Shown here: positions 23,501-35,157 of the stretch, in pieces | Position numbering within the stretch: the stretch's first letter is position 1 | How the letters are laid out: every line of letters starts with the position of its first letter | Position numbers and translations under genes: made by a program | The notes under the pieces: model-generated | The model's database searches: none | What the model saw: only the letters and a program-made list of their open reading frames with translations | What the model was told of the DNA's origin: nothing | Origin: Microplitis mediator | Taxonomy: Eukaryota; Arthropoda; Insecta; Hymenoptera; Braconidae | DNA length: 64,000 bases | Direction: 5' to 3' | Assembly (NCBI RefSeq): GCF_029852145.1 | Contig: NC_079969.1 | Coordinates: 27,272,459-27,336,458 of the forward strand

Positions 23501-24580
23501 CTACAAAATTATCTTACACTTTTTAAATTTATTAATTAAAAAACAAAGTAATTAAGATTATGAAATAATTATCCATAATAACAAACTATTAAAAAAACTA
23601 ATTATAATAATTATGACAGTAAAGTGAGCGTACGTCTGACAATTTTTAAAACTTTTAAATAATAAATTAAAATGTTAATAAAATAAAAATAAAAAAATTC
23701 ATGATCCTGAAGTTAGTTGACAATTAACAATTTTCGGATTTTTTTTCTTCACCAATTACAAAAAAAAAAAAACTAAAAAAATGCACATGTAGAAAATGAA
23801 AAAATCTATATGTGCAATGTTTAAAAATATTTTTTTTTCAATAATTTATCGTTTGAAACAGAGTCCAAAAATTTATTAACGTCAGTTAACTTCGGTATCT
23901 CAAAAATTCATGTCCGGACAATTCAAAATTCAGTATATGTATTTTTTAAAAATTTTATTATTTTAATTATTCAATTTTTTTTTATGTAATTAAAAAAATG
24001 ATACTGAAGTTACCCGACGTCTATAAAATTTTGAATTTTTTAAGAAGCCATAAATTTAAAAAAAAAAATTGCACTTACAGTTTTTTTAATTTTCTACATG
24101 TGCATTTTTTTTTAAATTAAATCGTCGATAACAAAATTTGAAAATTTTTAATTGTCTGCTAACTTCAGGATCATATTTAAAAATTGTCGTGTCTGCTACA
24201 TTTGCACTCATATAATAATTAATAAAATTAACAAATCGCAATTTATTTTTCAAACAAAAAAAAATACATAAATTATTTATTACTACATTTAAATTTCATA
24301 CATCAAATAGTTTTCCGGTAATAAATAATATTTAATTACATAAAAAAAATGACAATAATAATTTGCATTTATGTGAACTCATGAGTTATATTATATGATA
24401 AATATATAATAAAATAAGAAAGTAACATCAAGTGAAAACGAAAACGAACATATATATACATATATTTTATCATTTTTTTTTTATTTTTAAAAATACAACA
24501 GAAACAGAAAAAGTGAAAGTGAAAAATTACACATGTATACTAGTGTAATCTTACGGTATATTTTAGTATTAATTTTATCT

Positions 24581-24622
<42 letters not shown>

Positions 24623-27600
24623 CATACATATATACATTTATATATAAAAGTGGGAGAATACTTGAACTCCTACTTTTTCAATTTCCACCAATAAAAATAT
24701 ATACTAATATACATATAAATATATATATTTATATATATATGAATGTATGAGGTTGTTATGAAACAAGTAGTTTTTTATTATTATTATTTTTGATGACTTA
24801 TTAAAGTTAGATGTTACAGCTCGTGTTCAGAGTGACATTTACATACAAGACGAGTACATGTGTTATATATTTATAAATATCAAATATATATAAAAATAAT
24901 ATCAAGTTATCTATTTGAATTATTGATTACTCGTACAATAATTAAACGATAGAATACGAAACAATAGTTTTTAACGATCGGTTTCTGTGTGTCATTTTGA
25001 CAGTTCTACGTAAACAATTCAATAAAAGTAACAACGGTATGTACTTAGTACTTGCAAAAAAAAAAAAAAAACAATTTTTATTACTCTGTTTATCTCTTAT
25101 CGTTAACGATTATTTTTTTTTTGTACAAAGTCTAGAATATAAAAAAGATAAAATGGAAAATTGAGTGACTGAATGCAGCAGATATGAGAATTTTTAAATT
25201 AAAAATAAACGAATTAAAGAATTAAAAATATGAAAAATAAAAAAATGCGCAGACTAATTTTGAAATTCTGTAGATGTGCATTTTTTTAGTTTTATTAAAT
25301 TTAAATTTAATTCGCTTATTTCAAATGTTTTTAAAGTGACAGTTGTCAGCATGACAGAAAAGTTGGCGGACATCTGACAGCTTTTAAAATTTTAAAATAA
25401 TAAAATAAAATTGTTTTTAACAAAAAAATTAAAAAATGAACTTTTAGAAAAATCTAAAGTCAGTATATGAACTTTTTTTTATTTTATTAATTTAATTGTT
25501 TAATTTTTTTATGATACTGAAGTTAGCAAACGTCAAATAATTTTTTGAATTTAAAAAAAATGATAAATTATAAAAAAAAAAAATATTTTGAAAAATTGCA
25601 CTTGTAGATTTTTTTATTTTCTACATGTGCATTTTTTTAGTTTTTTTTTTTTTGCAATTGATTTGGTGTAAAAAAAATTCAAAAATTTTTGATTGCCTGC
25701 TAACTTCTGGATCATAATTTTTTTACATGTAATTTAAAAATTGTCTTATGTCTGTTACATTTACACTGATAAAATTTACATGACCCTAAAGTTAACAGAC
25801 AATTAATAAAAAAAAAAATATTTCAAAAAATTGCACCTATAGTTTTTAAAATTTTCTACATGTGCATTTTTTTAGTTTTTCGTTTTTCGTAATTGATTCG
25901 TTGGAAAAAAAAATCCGAAAATTTTTAATTGTCTGTTAACCAGGATAATAAAATTGACAGATGATTTTTGGATTTTTTTTATATGATCAATAATAAAAAT
26001 AAAAAAATGCACATGTAGAAAATTAAAAAAACTATGGGTGGAGTTTTTCAAAATATTATTTTTTATTTAATCTGCAGTGATAAGAAAAATATAATAAATT
26101 AATTATGACATTTGTTAATTAAAAGTCATAGTAACAAAAAAATATTTTTTTTCAGCTACGATGAATGGGAAACCTGTTTTGTTAAATCATGCTGATGTAA
26201 GTTTTTTTTATATTGATAGTTTATTTTTTAAAATAAATATACGATGTGTTAATAATTGTATGAGTTGATATATTATTTATGAATTTATGTAGAGATGGTT
26301 ATTTTATTCTAGTGATGGGTTGTCATCATTATTATTATTATTATTATGCGTTGCAGTGGAATGGAGAGTGTGTCAAGTTGATTTAGGAGTTATGAAATTT
26401 TCGGTGTTTAATTAATATTCATATTTACTCAGCTGTCTTTTATTTTACTGGCTTTCAGATGGTTCAAAAAACCAGAGACGCATTTTACAGCGGAAAAACA
26501 CGAGCTTTGAAATGGAGGATTCATCAGATAAAACAGCTCAGGAGGATGCTGGAAGAAAATGTTGAGCAGTTTCATTCGGCGTTAAAGTCTGATTTAAGAA
26601 GGGTAATTTATTTAATTAACTTCCGGCAATTTCATGATTTTAATTTATTTATTTGTAGAAAAAATTTTTATGATACTGAAGTAGCCGGCGTCTGATAATC
26701 TTTGGATTTTTAAAAAACGATAAATTATTAAAAAAAAAATATTTAAAAAAAATGCACATGGAGTTTTTGAAATTTTCTACATGTGCATTTTTTTATTTTT
26801 TTTATTTGTTGAAAAAAAAGTCAAAAATTTATTAATTGTCTGGTGACTTTTGGATCGTAATTTTAAGATACTGAAGTAGCCGGCGTCTGATAAATTTTGG
26901 ATTTTTTTTTCAATGATAAATTATTAAAAAAAAAATATTTAAAAAAAATGCACTTGTAGTTTTTTAAATTTTCTACATGTGCATTTTTTTATTTTTTTGA
27001 TTCGTTGAAAAAAAAGTAAAAAATTTGTTGATTGTCTGGTAATTTTTGAATCGTAATTTTATGATACTGAAGTTAACCGGCGTCTGATAAATTTTGGATT
27101 TTTTTTTAAATGATAAATTATTAAAAAAAAATATTTTTAAAAAATACACTTGTAGTTTTTGAAATTTTCTACATGTGCATTTTTTTATTTTTTTTATTTG
27201 TTGAAAAAAAAGTCAAAAATTTGTTAATTGTCTGGTAACTTTTGAATCGTAATTTTATGATACTAAAGTTAGCCGGCGTCTGATAAATTTTGGAATTTAA
27301 AAAAACGATAAATTATTAGAAAAAAAATATTCAAAAAATTTCACCTAAAGTTCTTTCAATTTTCTACATGTGCATTTTTTTCTTTTTTTTTTTTTGTAAT
27401 TAATTCATTAAAAAAAAAAATCCAAAAATTTTTGATTGTCCGTCAGCTTAGTAATTTTTCTATGCTTAGTTTTAATTAAATATTTATAATTTAATTACTG
27501 AAAAATGATCATTAAAATATTTAAGTATTCAAAATAATATATTATGGAGGTTTACAAATTTCTTAATAAAATTTCCTAATAAAATTCATGAGTGATTACC

Positions 27601-30600
27601 AGGAAATAATTTATAAAATATCTAAATAAATTTATACTGAAATTGAGATGTAAAAAAAAAAAAAAATAAATAATAAATTGAGGTAAAAAAATGTAAATTC
27701 AAATTTAATCAAAATAATTTTTATGCTATATATATATTTCAGAGTAAATTCGAAAACTGTTGCCTTGAAATAGATTACACATTGAATGAGATCACGCATA
27801 TGCTGAGGCACATAAAAGAGTGGTCAGCTGTCGAAAAGGTAAAATTTAAATATAAATTACCATAAAAATAAATAACATATAACACCTTTAAACTCTCTCC
27901 TATAAATATCTTTATCTATTTTTTTTATTATCATCATCACACATGACGTTAAATAATTTAAAATTATAATATTACAGCCTCCAAAAGATCTAGTGAACAT
28001 TCTCGACTCACCGGAAATTCACAAAGATCCTTACGGTGTTGTTTTGGTAATCGGAGCATGGAATTATCCGCTGCAATTATTATTAGTACCAGTTATTGGT
28101 GCAATTGCTGCGGGTAATTGCGTTATTATGAAACCATCAGAAGTATCTCCAGCAACTGCTGATACCATTGCCCGTTTGGTCCCGAAATATTTAGATACTG
28201 TGAGTTTATATAAATTATTAATTACTTTAATTATCATATAAAGGGGTGGGGAGGAAAGGGGTCTGAGATACAAAAAAAGATGATACTGAAGTTAGCCGAC
28301 GTCTAATAATTTTTGGATTTTATTTTAGACGGTAAATTATAAAAAAAAAAATTTGAAAAAATTGCACCTGTAGTTTTTTAAATTTTCTACATGTGCATAT
28401 TTTTATTTTTTATTTTTTTGGATTTGATGTGTTGAAAAAACAATCCGAAAATTTTGAATTGTCTGCTAACTTCAGGATCACAAAAAAAAGAGGATATTTT
28501 TGTAATTTTTTTTTCAGAGTACCTTCGTTATTAAAATTCTCAAAATTTGTGACATGATTGAGCATTATTCCAAGAATATTCTGTGAAATTTTCATAAAAA
28601 AATATTGAAAAATAAGCCAGTGGTAGTGGGGAGAGACCAGTGACCTTAAAAAAGTTTCCATGCCGTAGGCAGGATAACTTATGGCTGCCTCATCTGAAAT
28701 AAAAAAACCAAAAAGATTTCTTTAGTACATAAGTTTATCTTGGATTTGAACGACGGAATAAACAAAATATTCATTTTTAATTATGAGTGTGAATGTAGCG
28801 GACATCAAACAAATTTAAAATTAATAATAAATAGAGTAAATAATTTAAAAAAAAAAAATAAAATTTAAAAAAAATGCGCATTTAGAAAATTTTCAAATTA
28901 ATAAGTGCATTTTTTCAAAATATTTTTTAAAAATTATTTACTCTATTTATTTATAATTAAAAATTTGTCTGATGTCTGCTACATTCACACTCATTTTTAA
29001 TTTCTGGTAAAGGTGCAATCAAAAAATTCTGATTTTTCCTAAAAATTCTTCCTTTTGTTTAATTAAAAAATGAGTAGTTATTGAAAAAAGAAATTCTTCG
29101 TTCAAATCTACGATAAACTCACGTACTAAAGAAATCTTTTCGGTCTTTTTATTTCAGCTGAGCCAGTCATGAGTTATCCTGCCTACGTCATGGAGACTTT
29201 TTTAAGCAACTCGTCTCTCCCCACTACCACTGGCTTATTTTTCCATATTTTTTAATGAAAATTTCACAGAATATTCTTGGAATAGCTTAATATTAAAAAG
29301 TCTAACATTTTTTTAAAGATAAATTATTTTTATTAACGAACTTTTATCAATTAATTAACAGGAATGTTATCACGTCGTACTCGGTGGTGTCGCTGAGACA
29401 TCCGAATTATTAAAGCAGAAATTTGATTATATATTTTACACTGGCTCCGGTAATGTTGGAAAAATAATTCGTGAGGCTGCTAATAAATATTTGACACCAG
29501 TGACACTCGAACTTGGCGGTAAAAGGTATCAATTTATTCAATCATTTTTTTTTAATACAATTAATCAGTTGATTCATTTATTCAATAATAATTACAGCCC
29601 GGTATGGATTGATAACACAGCAGACTTAGATATCACAGTGAAACGTGTACTCTGGGGTAAATTTATAAACGCTGGGCAAACATGCATCGCACCGGATTAC
29701 GTTCTCTGTACAAAGGAAATTGAAAATAAATTTATCGAACGCGCAAAAAAAATAATCAAAGACTGGTACGGCGACAACCCGAAACTGAGCATGGATTTGT
29801 GCCGTATCATAAATCAGAATCATTATCAGTGAGTTGTTGATGTAATTTTTGCCTGAAATCCTTTAAGTATTTTTGTAAAAATTAATTTAACTTTCTTTTG
29901 ACTGCAGGCGACTTGCTAATTTGTTAATAAACAGCGGGAAAGTCGCCGTGGGAGGGGATTTAGATCCCCAGGAAAATTATATATCGCCGACGATTCTCGT
30001 TGATGTTAAAGCGAGTGACCCAATAATGCAGCAGGAAATTTTTGGACCGATATTACCCATCGTTAATGTCTCGAATGCGTATGAAGCCATTAAGTTCATT
30101 AACGAACGGTAATTATATTCATTTATTTAATTTATTTATTTATTTGAAAGTAAAAAAAAATTTCTTTCATTTTTATGGTGAACTTTAAAATTCGAGGTTT
30201 AAATTTTTAAACGGCAGACGCAAAAAAATTAATAAAACTTTTGTTGCGTTGAAAAAATAAAACCGTCAGCTTCAAGTTCACCATGAACTTAAAATTTTTT
30301 TTTACACTGACTCATTAAATCATGAAATATTTAATTTGAATCATCGTAAACTCTACCTTCCACCTTTAATTAAATTTTATTACCAGAAGTAAATTTAGAT
30401 GAAATTAAAAATAATTGATGTCTATATAAATATATATAAATAAATATTAATTTGCACATACAGCGACTGTCCCCTCGTAATGTATATATTTTCCAAGGAT
30501 CGAGAAACACGCGATCTGTTTATAAACCAAACGCACAGTGGTGCCATTTGCTGCAATGACACAATAATGCAATATGCCGGTGAGTTATCAAAGGTGGAGG

Positions 30601-33600
30601 GTCAATATCTATGTATACATATATATTTAAATATATGCTATGGAAGCTTGATCTATAAATCTATTTTCTCGTGGCTACTTAACGCTTCTCTCAAAATTTA
30701 CCCCCTTCGAAAATTTATTTACTGTCATTTATTAATTTTAATATTAATCCATATTTATTATCTGTTATATTTCTACATTATATAGGGAAAAACCATTAGC
30801 CATGTATTTATTTGGCAGTGACCATAAAAGTTTAAATTTATTTACTGCATGTGCATCTAGCGGTGCTGTTGTATATAACGATGTTATGTTGCATGCTACA
30901 GGTGAATTTCTCAAACTATTTATCTTCTCACTTTTTAAATAAATATTAGAGGTGTGCGAATTGTTAGAAAATTTAAAAATAATTATAAAAAATTTTTTTT
31001 AACCACCCAAGTAAAAGACAACTTTAAGATGTCTTTTAAAAGGATAAGACAAATTTTTTTTTGCAAATGTTGCTTCCGGAGACAGAGAAAATTTGTGTTG
31101 TTTTTCCTGTCTTATGTCAAGTAAAAAGTCTTTTAGATGACTTATTTTACCACGACTTGTAATTTACTTTTTGTCGTCAGTTGTGTCGTCTTTTAACCAG
31201 ATATTTATTCGGTGACAAATTTCTGATCGTTTTGTCAACATATTGGTGCCTTATCAATATGTCAATTAACAGCCTAAAAACTGATGTCCTATAGATGTCA
31301 AAAAGGCGTGTGCTACTTGGGCGCTGAAAAATTAAATATTTTTTCCAATAATTCAAATTTTTATCAGAGGTAAATAGAACTCGGACACAAATCTACGAAA
31401 AATTTATTTCTCTCCCCAGGTAAAAATCAGCATGCATGATTCAGGCAAGACCAAGCATGATACATGCAAATTCATGTCTGATCATGCAAAGTTATATTCA
31501 GTCATGCATGAGGAATGAATTGTCACGCATGATTCATGAAAAGTCATATCTGGCCATGTATGAAGGGCAATAAACGTTCATACATGAACTTGTATGACTC
31601 AGTATGATTTTACATGAGCATACACGACCATGTCTGGATAATACCCATAATAGATCCATTAAATAAAAATTTAATATTTGAAAGCTGATCAGAATTTTAT
31701 CGATTCGAATCGAGTATTTTTAAAAGTTACAAGTAATTTAAAAATTAATGACTACAGTCGAACTCCGTTAACTTGGATTCCATTATCTCGGAACTTCTCC
31801 TCAATCTTGACCCCCACTACGAGCTACGCAGTCTCCCACCCGATACTATACATTTGTATGTCTCTGTCTATATTTATCTATACATCATTCAGTATATGTA
31901 AGAGCGCATGCGTTGTAGTTTACTTTTTCTGGAAGAAAGGGCATCCGTTAACACGGAAATTCAAAGAAATTTCCGCTCCTCCGTAAACTAATCGTCCGAG
32001 TTAATAGAATTCGACTGTAATTCGAAAAGTTTTGAATTATGATCTTTTATCGGATTATTAGAAAATTCGAATTTTAAATCGAATAGTTATAATCGATTTT
32101 ATTCGATCAACACACGATTCGCATACCCCTACTAAATATTTATCATCACCTTTAAATAATAATTATTATTATTTATTTATTTATTAATCACTACCGCGAT
32201 CACTCTGCCGCCTAATTAAATTAAATTATTTATAAATATAATTAATTAACCCAGCTTTTAAACTGCAATTAGCTTATAAATAATTAACCTAGTGAACATA
32301 TGTCTTTATAAATATAAATAATATATTTTTAAAAAATAAATTCAGTTGACTCCCTGCCATTCGGTGGAGTCGGAGGCTCTGGAATGGGGGCCTATCATGG
32401 TAAATTGACTTATGATACATTTACACACAAGAAAAGTGTACTTGTAAGAGACACTAGTTACCTTGGAGAAGTACTTGCTTCGTAAGTACTTTTTTTAAAA
32501 TTATTTTTCCCGCGGAAAAAAATATTTATCACTAATGGATTTTGTTTTGGGTACAGAGGCAGATACCCGCCGTACAGTGACAAGAAATTGAAATTCTTGA
32601 GTCTTCTGTTGGCCAAAAGACCCGACATACCCGGGATAAAATACTTGCCGCATTTAATTATGTTCGGATTGGGAGTACTGGCTACTGTGGGGATCAGAGC
32701 TGCTATGAAGGTACACAAATCAGCACACGCATAGTGGCTTAGTGTCATTTATTTACTCTTTTTTTATTTTATTTTTAAATTATTTATCAATTTAACGCAC
32801 TAACTGGACACATGGGTATTTTATTATTATTATTCATTGAGTTTAATAACTTGTTAATATAAATCTATATAAATGTTTACTGTGTATTAATATGTAAATT
32901 TATATTTTTTATATCTTTTATTATTATTATTCATTGATTCGTTTATATAACGACTTATAATGTAATATAAAATATATAATAAATAATATATAGTGCCAAG
33001 TTTAAGTCACGTAATTTAAAAACCTACTTCAGTAATTTATTAAAGGGATTTTTTTTTTTAAGCATTTTCAAACAATGCCCGCCACTTTTTAGAAATTTTC
33101 AATTACTCAGCTGTCATAAGCGTATCAAAATTTTATCAATTGATTAAAAAAAAATTTAAGCACTCCCTCGCAGGTCTGGATGACGGTAAAATTTCGCCAT
33201 TTCTACGGCAAATTTGCCGCAATTTACGGTAATTTACAGCAAGCTACGGTATTTTTTACAGAGAATTTCCGTAAAAACGGCAATTTATTGTACACGGAGA
33301 GGAATATCAAGTAAATATGACTATGTAGAGAGTAATAATTACATTACTCTTTAATTTGTATAAGCAGTGACATAAGAGCGGCGTGACACAAACTATAGAG
33401 TAATGTAATTATTACTATGCTGCAGAGTCATATTTTCTTGACATTTCTCTCCGTATAATTTGCGGCATTTTTACAGTGCAATACTTTACTTAATACACTG
33501 AAAAAAAAAAATACTGTTTTCAAGTATCTGCGTGTTTGAATCCTCCCGAGAAAATTATTTGTTTAATCTTAGTAATAATGTACTCCAACCAAGAATATTT

Positions 33601-34628
33601 TCTTAAAATAAGTATAAAAATTCTTAAATCAAGAAAATATTACTTGGTTGGAGTATACTTTTACTATGATTAGACAAATATTTACTCGGAAGGATTCAAA
33701 CACGCAGATACTTGAAAACAGTATTTTTTTTTTTCAGTGATACACTTATCCAAAAAATTAAAGGAACAAGAAAATTTTATAAATTTTTTAGTGATTTTTG
33801 AAAGGCTGTATTTTCGTAAAAAATGATCGTTTCGAAAAAATAAAAAAAGCAAATTGTAGCTGAATAAGTTTCCTAAACGAGCCATGAATTGGTTTTTTCG
33901 AAAAAAATTTTCCCGGCCCCGTAGACCTCAAAAACAAAACCAAAAAATTTAGAAAAATTTTGTTTCGAGCATTTCTTACGATTCCGCAAAAACCGTGGCT
34001 TGGAAAATTATTTTGCTGGAAGATTTTTAAACTAGAGATTTCAAGCTTCAATTTGATTTTTCAACAGCCTTCCAAAAATCACTAAAAAATTTATAAAATT
34101 TTCTTGTTCCTTTAATTTTTTGGATAAATGTAGTAAAATACCGCAGGCTTAATTGTCGCAATTTTTTGGTAAATTAACGCTCTCTTACTACAAATTGACG
34201 GTAAAAATACTACACCTTTTCCGTAAAATACCGTATTTTACCATAAAAAGCCGTAACTCTTTCGAATACCGTTACTGTAATTACCGTGATTCAGATCCGC
34301 CAGAGTATTAATTGAAAAAAGTACAACATATTCGTAATTTCGCTGAAATCTAGAGATTTAAAAGAAAGTTACTTAGAGTTGTTATCAATTAGAAGCTAAA
34401 CGTAATTTTTCGAATGAATTTTAGCGCGCAAAATTAAAAAATTCAAATTTTGCCGCGAAATACCGGAATTTTTCCAAATACTGTAAATTATGTAATTCAG
34501 ATCCGCCAGGGTGTTTAAATAACATATATAGATATTTATATACATATATATTTATAAGTAATCTTCATTGAAGATAATAGACCATGAATATTTTACAGGA
34601 ATTTGGATCACCAGAAGACCAACAATAA
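20567..34628 (+). CDS. Aldh-III: Class 3 (fatty) aldehyde dehydrogenase, alternatively spliced
   Basis: Oxidises medium and long-chain aldehydes with NAD(P); the C-terminal anchor suggests the ER or another membrane. First exon A: 20567-20569 (ATG only) plus 20878-20989; first exon B: 22735-22804; both end in phase 1. Common exons: 26156-26196, 26459-26602, 27743-27838, 27978-28199, 29362-29525, 29598-29828, 29908-30108. Then 30464-30579 or 30786-30901, then 32346-32481, then 32557 to the TAG at 32734, or 32557-32710 spliced to 34599-34628. The class 3 N-terminus MVQKTRDAFYSGKTRALKW is followed by VLVIGAWNYPLQLLLVPVIG (Rossmann entry), FYTGSGNVGK (cofactor loop), TLELGGKSPVWID (general-base Glu), FINAGQTCIAPDYVL (catalytic Cys) and QEIFGPILPI. 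SLPFGGVGGSGMGAYHGK and the hydrophobic LIMFGLGVLATVGIR end the protein. Introns are long and repeat-rich. Confidence 0.93.
21107..21527. mobile_element. Family D TIR element, ALDH intron
   Basis: Begins AGGGACAAGATTTTGGCC and ends GCAAAAATCCTGGCTCTAG, with TTATTAAT-like sequence on both sides. The interior carries GCCGTAATTTC-type blocks seen at 1-700 and 47302-47902. Confidence 0.6.
22735..22804 (+). CDS. Aldh-III: Alternative first coding exon B of the ALDH gene
   Basis: ATG at 22735 opens MSSVVTIDVEPSEKIIINTD and ends in phase 1 before GTAAAA, the same phase as exon 20878-20989 (MATEVVVDMVPDQE when joined to the ATG-only exon). Either joins cleanly to 26156-26196. This implies two promoters about 2 kb apart giving different short N-terminal extensions ahead of the shared catalytic domain. 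Confidence 0.75.
23615..24210. mobile_element. Family B' element containing two family A insertions
   Basis: Outer ends GACAGTAAAGTGAGCGTACG and GTGTCTGCTACATTTGCAC match the uninterrupted copy at 19805. Family A copies lie at 23702-23899 and 23999-24173. Confidence 0.7.
24575..24660. repeat. TA/TACA microsatellite
   Basis: A run of TA dinucleotides followed by short TACA repeats in an ALDH intron. More TA-rich sequence lies at 24700-24740. Confidence 0.8.
25353..25770. mobile_element. Family B' element with one family A insertion (25512-25714)
   Basis: Compared with 19805-20004, family A is inserted with TAATTTTTTTA on each side; the empty copy has one such stretch. This fixes the ends of family A as TGATACTG...GGATCA and its target duplication as about 9-11 bp. 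Another partial family A copy follows at about 25783-25953. Confidence 0.8.
26671..27455. repeat. Tandem family A array, four units, ALDH intron
   Basis: Units begin at about 26671, 26867, 27061 and 27257, period 193-197 bp. Each has TACTGAAGTWRCCGGCGTCT at the left and the central CTACATGTGCATTTTTT. This is the third such array in the window. Confidence 0.75.
28281..28480. mobile_element. Family A MITE with direct repeats at its ends
   Basis: TGATACTGAAGTTAGCCGAC to GCTAACTTCAGGATCA. CAAAAAAAGA precedes it and CAAAAAAAAG follows it, consistent with a 9-10 bp target duplication. Confidence 0.75.
28561..29288. mobile_element. Long-TIR element with a nested family B MITE
   Basis: About 200-bp inverted arms (TCCAAGAATATTCTGTGAAA at 28569 versus its complement near 29282; GCCAGTGGTAGTGGGGAGAG versus CTCTCCCCACTACCACTGGC). 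The centre holds a family B copy at 28783-28993 flanked by TTTTTAATTA and TTTTTAATTT, a 9-10 bp duplication. Confidence 0.7.
30464..30901 (+). CDS. Aldh-III: Mutually exclusive duplicated ALDH exons (116 nt each)
   Basis: Exon a, 30464-30579, encodes CPLVMYIFSKDRETRDLFIN, then THSGAICCNDTIMQ. Exon b, 30786-30901, encodes KPLAMYLFGSDHKSLNLFTA, then SGAVVYNDVMLH. Both are 116 nt, both need two upstream bases and both end in phase 1. Using both would add 116 nt and shift the frame, so they must be alternatives. They replace the segment just before SLPFGGVGGSG, which lines the substrate-side C-terminal part of class 3 ALDHs, so isoforms could differ in substrate range. The intervening intron is only 206 bp. 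Confidence 0.85.
30950..32131. mobile_element. Family I element with at least two nested elements, ALDH intron
   Basis: Outer ends AGGTGTGCGAATTG and CACGATTCGCATACCCC. The inner sequence shares TCGATTCGAATCGAGTA and AGAGGTAAATAGAACTCGG with 9462-10347. Nested inside are a CCCAAGTA...TACTTGGG element (31005-31321), a run of CATGCATGATTC-type repeats (about 31420-31650) and a pogo-like MITE (31755-32017). Confidence 0.6.
31755..32017. mobile_element. pogo/Tigger-like MITE
   Basis: Begins CAGTCGAACTCCGTTAACT and ends GAGTTAATAGAATTCGACTG, with TA directly on both sides. CAG...CTG ends with TA duplication are typical of pogo/Tigger elements of the Tc1-mariner superfamily. No transposase remains in 263 bp. 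Confidence 0.75.
33171..34303. mobile_element. Composite of nested TIR elements in the last ALDH intron
   Basis: Outer ends resemble TCTGGATGACGGTAA and TTACCGTGATTCAGA. Nested: 33293-33453 (CACGGAGAG...CTCTCCG, TA-flanked, GAGTAATAATTACATTACTC-type inverted interior); 33495-33740 (long palindrome with AAGTATCTGCGTGTTTGAAT at both ends); 33743-34131 (inverted ends ATCCAAAAAATTAAAGGAAC, about 60 bp). No ORF of note. Confidence 0.6.
34599..34628 (+). CDS. Aldh-III: Possible alternative terminal ALDH exon
   Basis: After IRAAMK at 32710 the sequence offers a GT (GTACAC). If used, an acceptor at 34597-34598 (TTTTACAG) gives EFGSPEDQQ and stop. Without splicing the protein ends VHKSAHA at 32734. 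Both tails follow the hydrophobic anchor, so they would differ only in the last residues. Confidence 0.55.
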   Translation, partial: EFGSPEDQQ

Positions 34629-35067
34629 ATCAAATAAAATAAAATTTGGCATTGCACTAAATTTACCTCATCTGAAACTGAAAAATAAATCAAACAAAAA
34701 AAAAAAAAATAAACAAAGGGACCAGTGGATTTTCACATTTAGTACAACTAGTATAATAATTATTAAAAGTTTATTTACAAAATTAGTTATCACTTGTAAA
34801 ATATAATTATAAATAATTTTTTTTATAAGATTAAAAATTTATTTACACAATTACTGAGAATTGAAATTCCTTTTTTATTTATCGCCTTACTTATCATTTT
34901 ACGTGACCAGGAAATATAAATATATTTAAATAATGAGACTAAGTACGTGCGGAAATGTTTTGAAAATTTTTTCGCTATCTATTTAATTTATAATTCGATA
35001 ATGCAGACAAAGAAATAAAATTTTCAAATTTTATTTAAAAACAAAGAGAAGATTAAAAATTACCGAG

Positions 35068-35075
35068 TATATAAA
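35068..35075 (+). promoter_or_regulatory. TATA box of CSP1
   Basis: TATATAAA stands 90 bp before the CSP1 start codon, which places a transcription start near 35100. Confidence 0.6.
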
Positions 35076-35157
35076 GACCGTGTTCGGTAAAAATTTTCTT
35101 TTTGATTAAAAGTCAGCTCTGGAGTTCGTTCAATTTTTTTTTTTAATTATCCTATTA

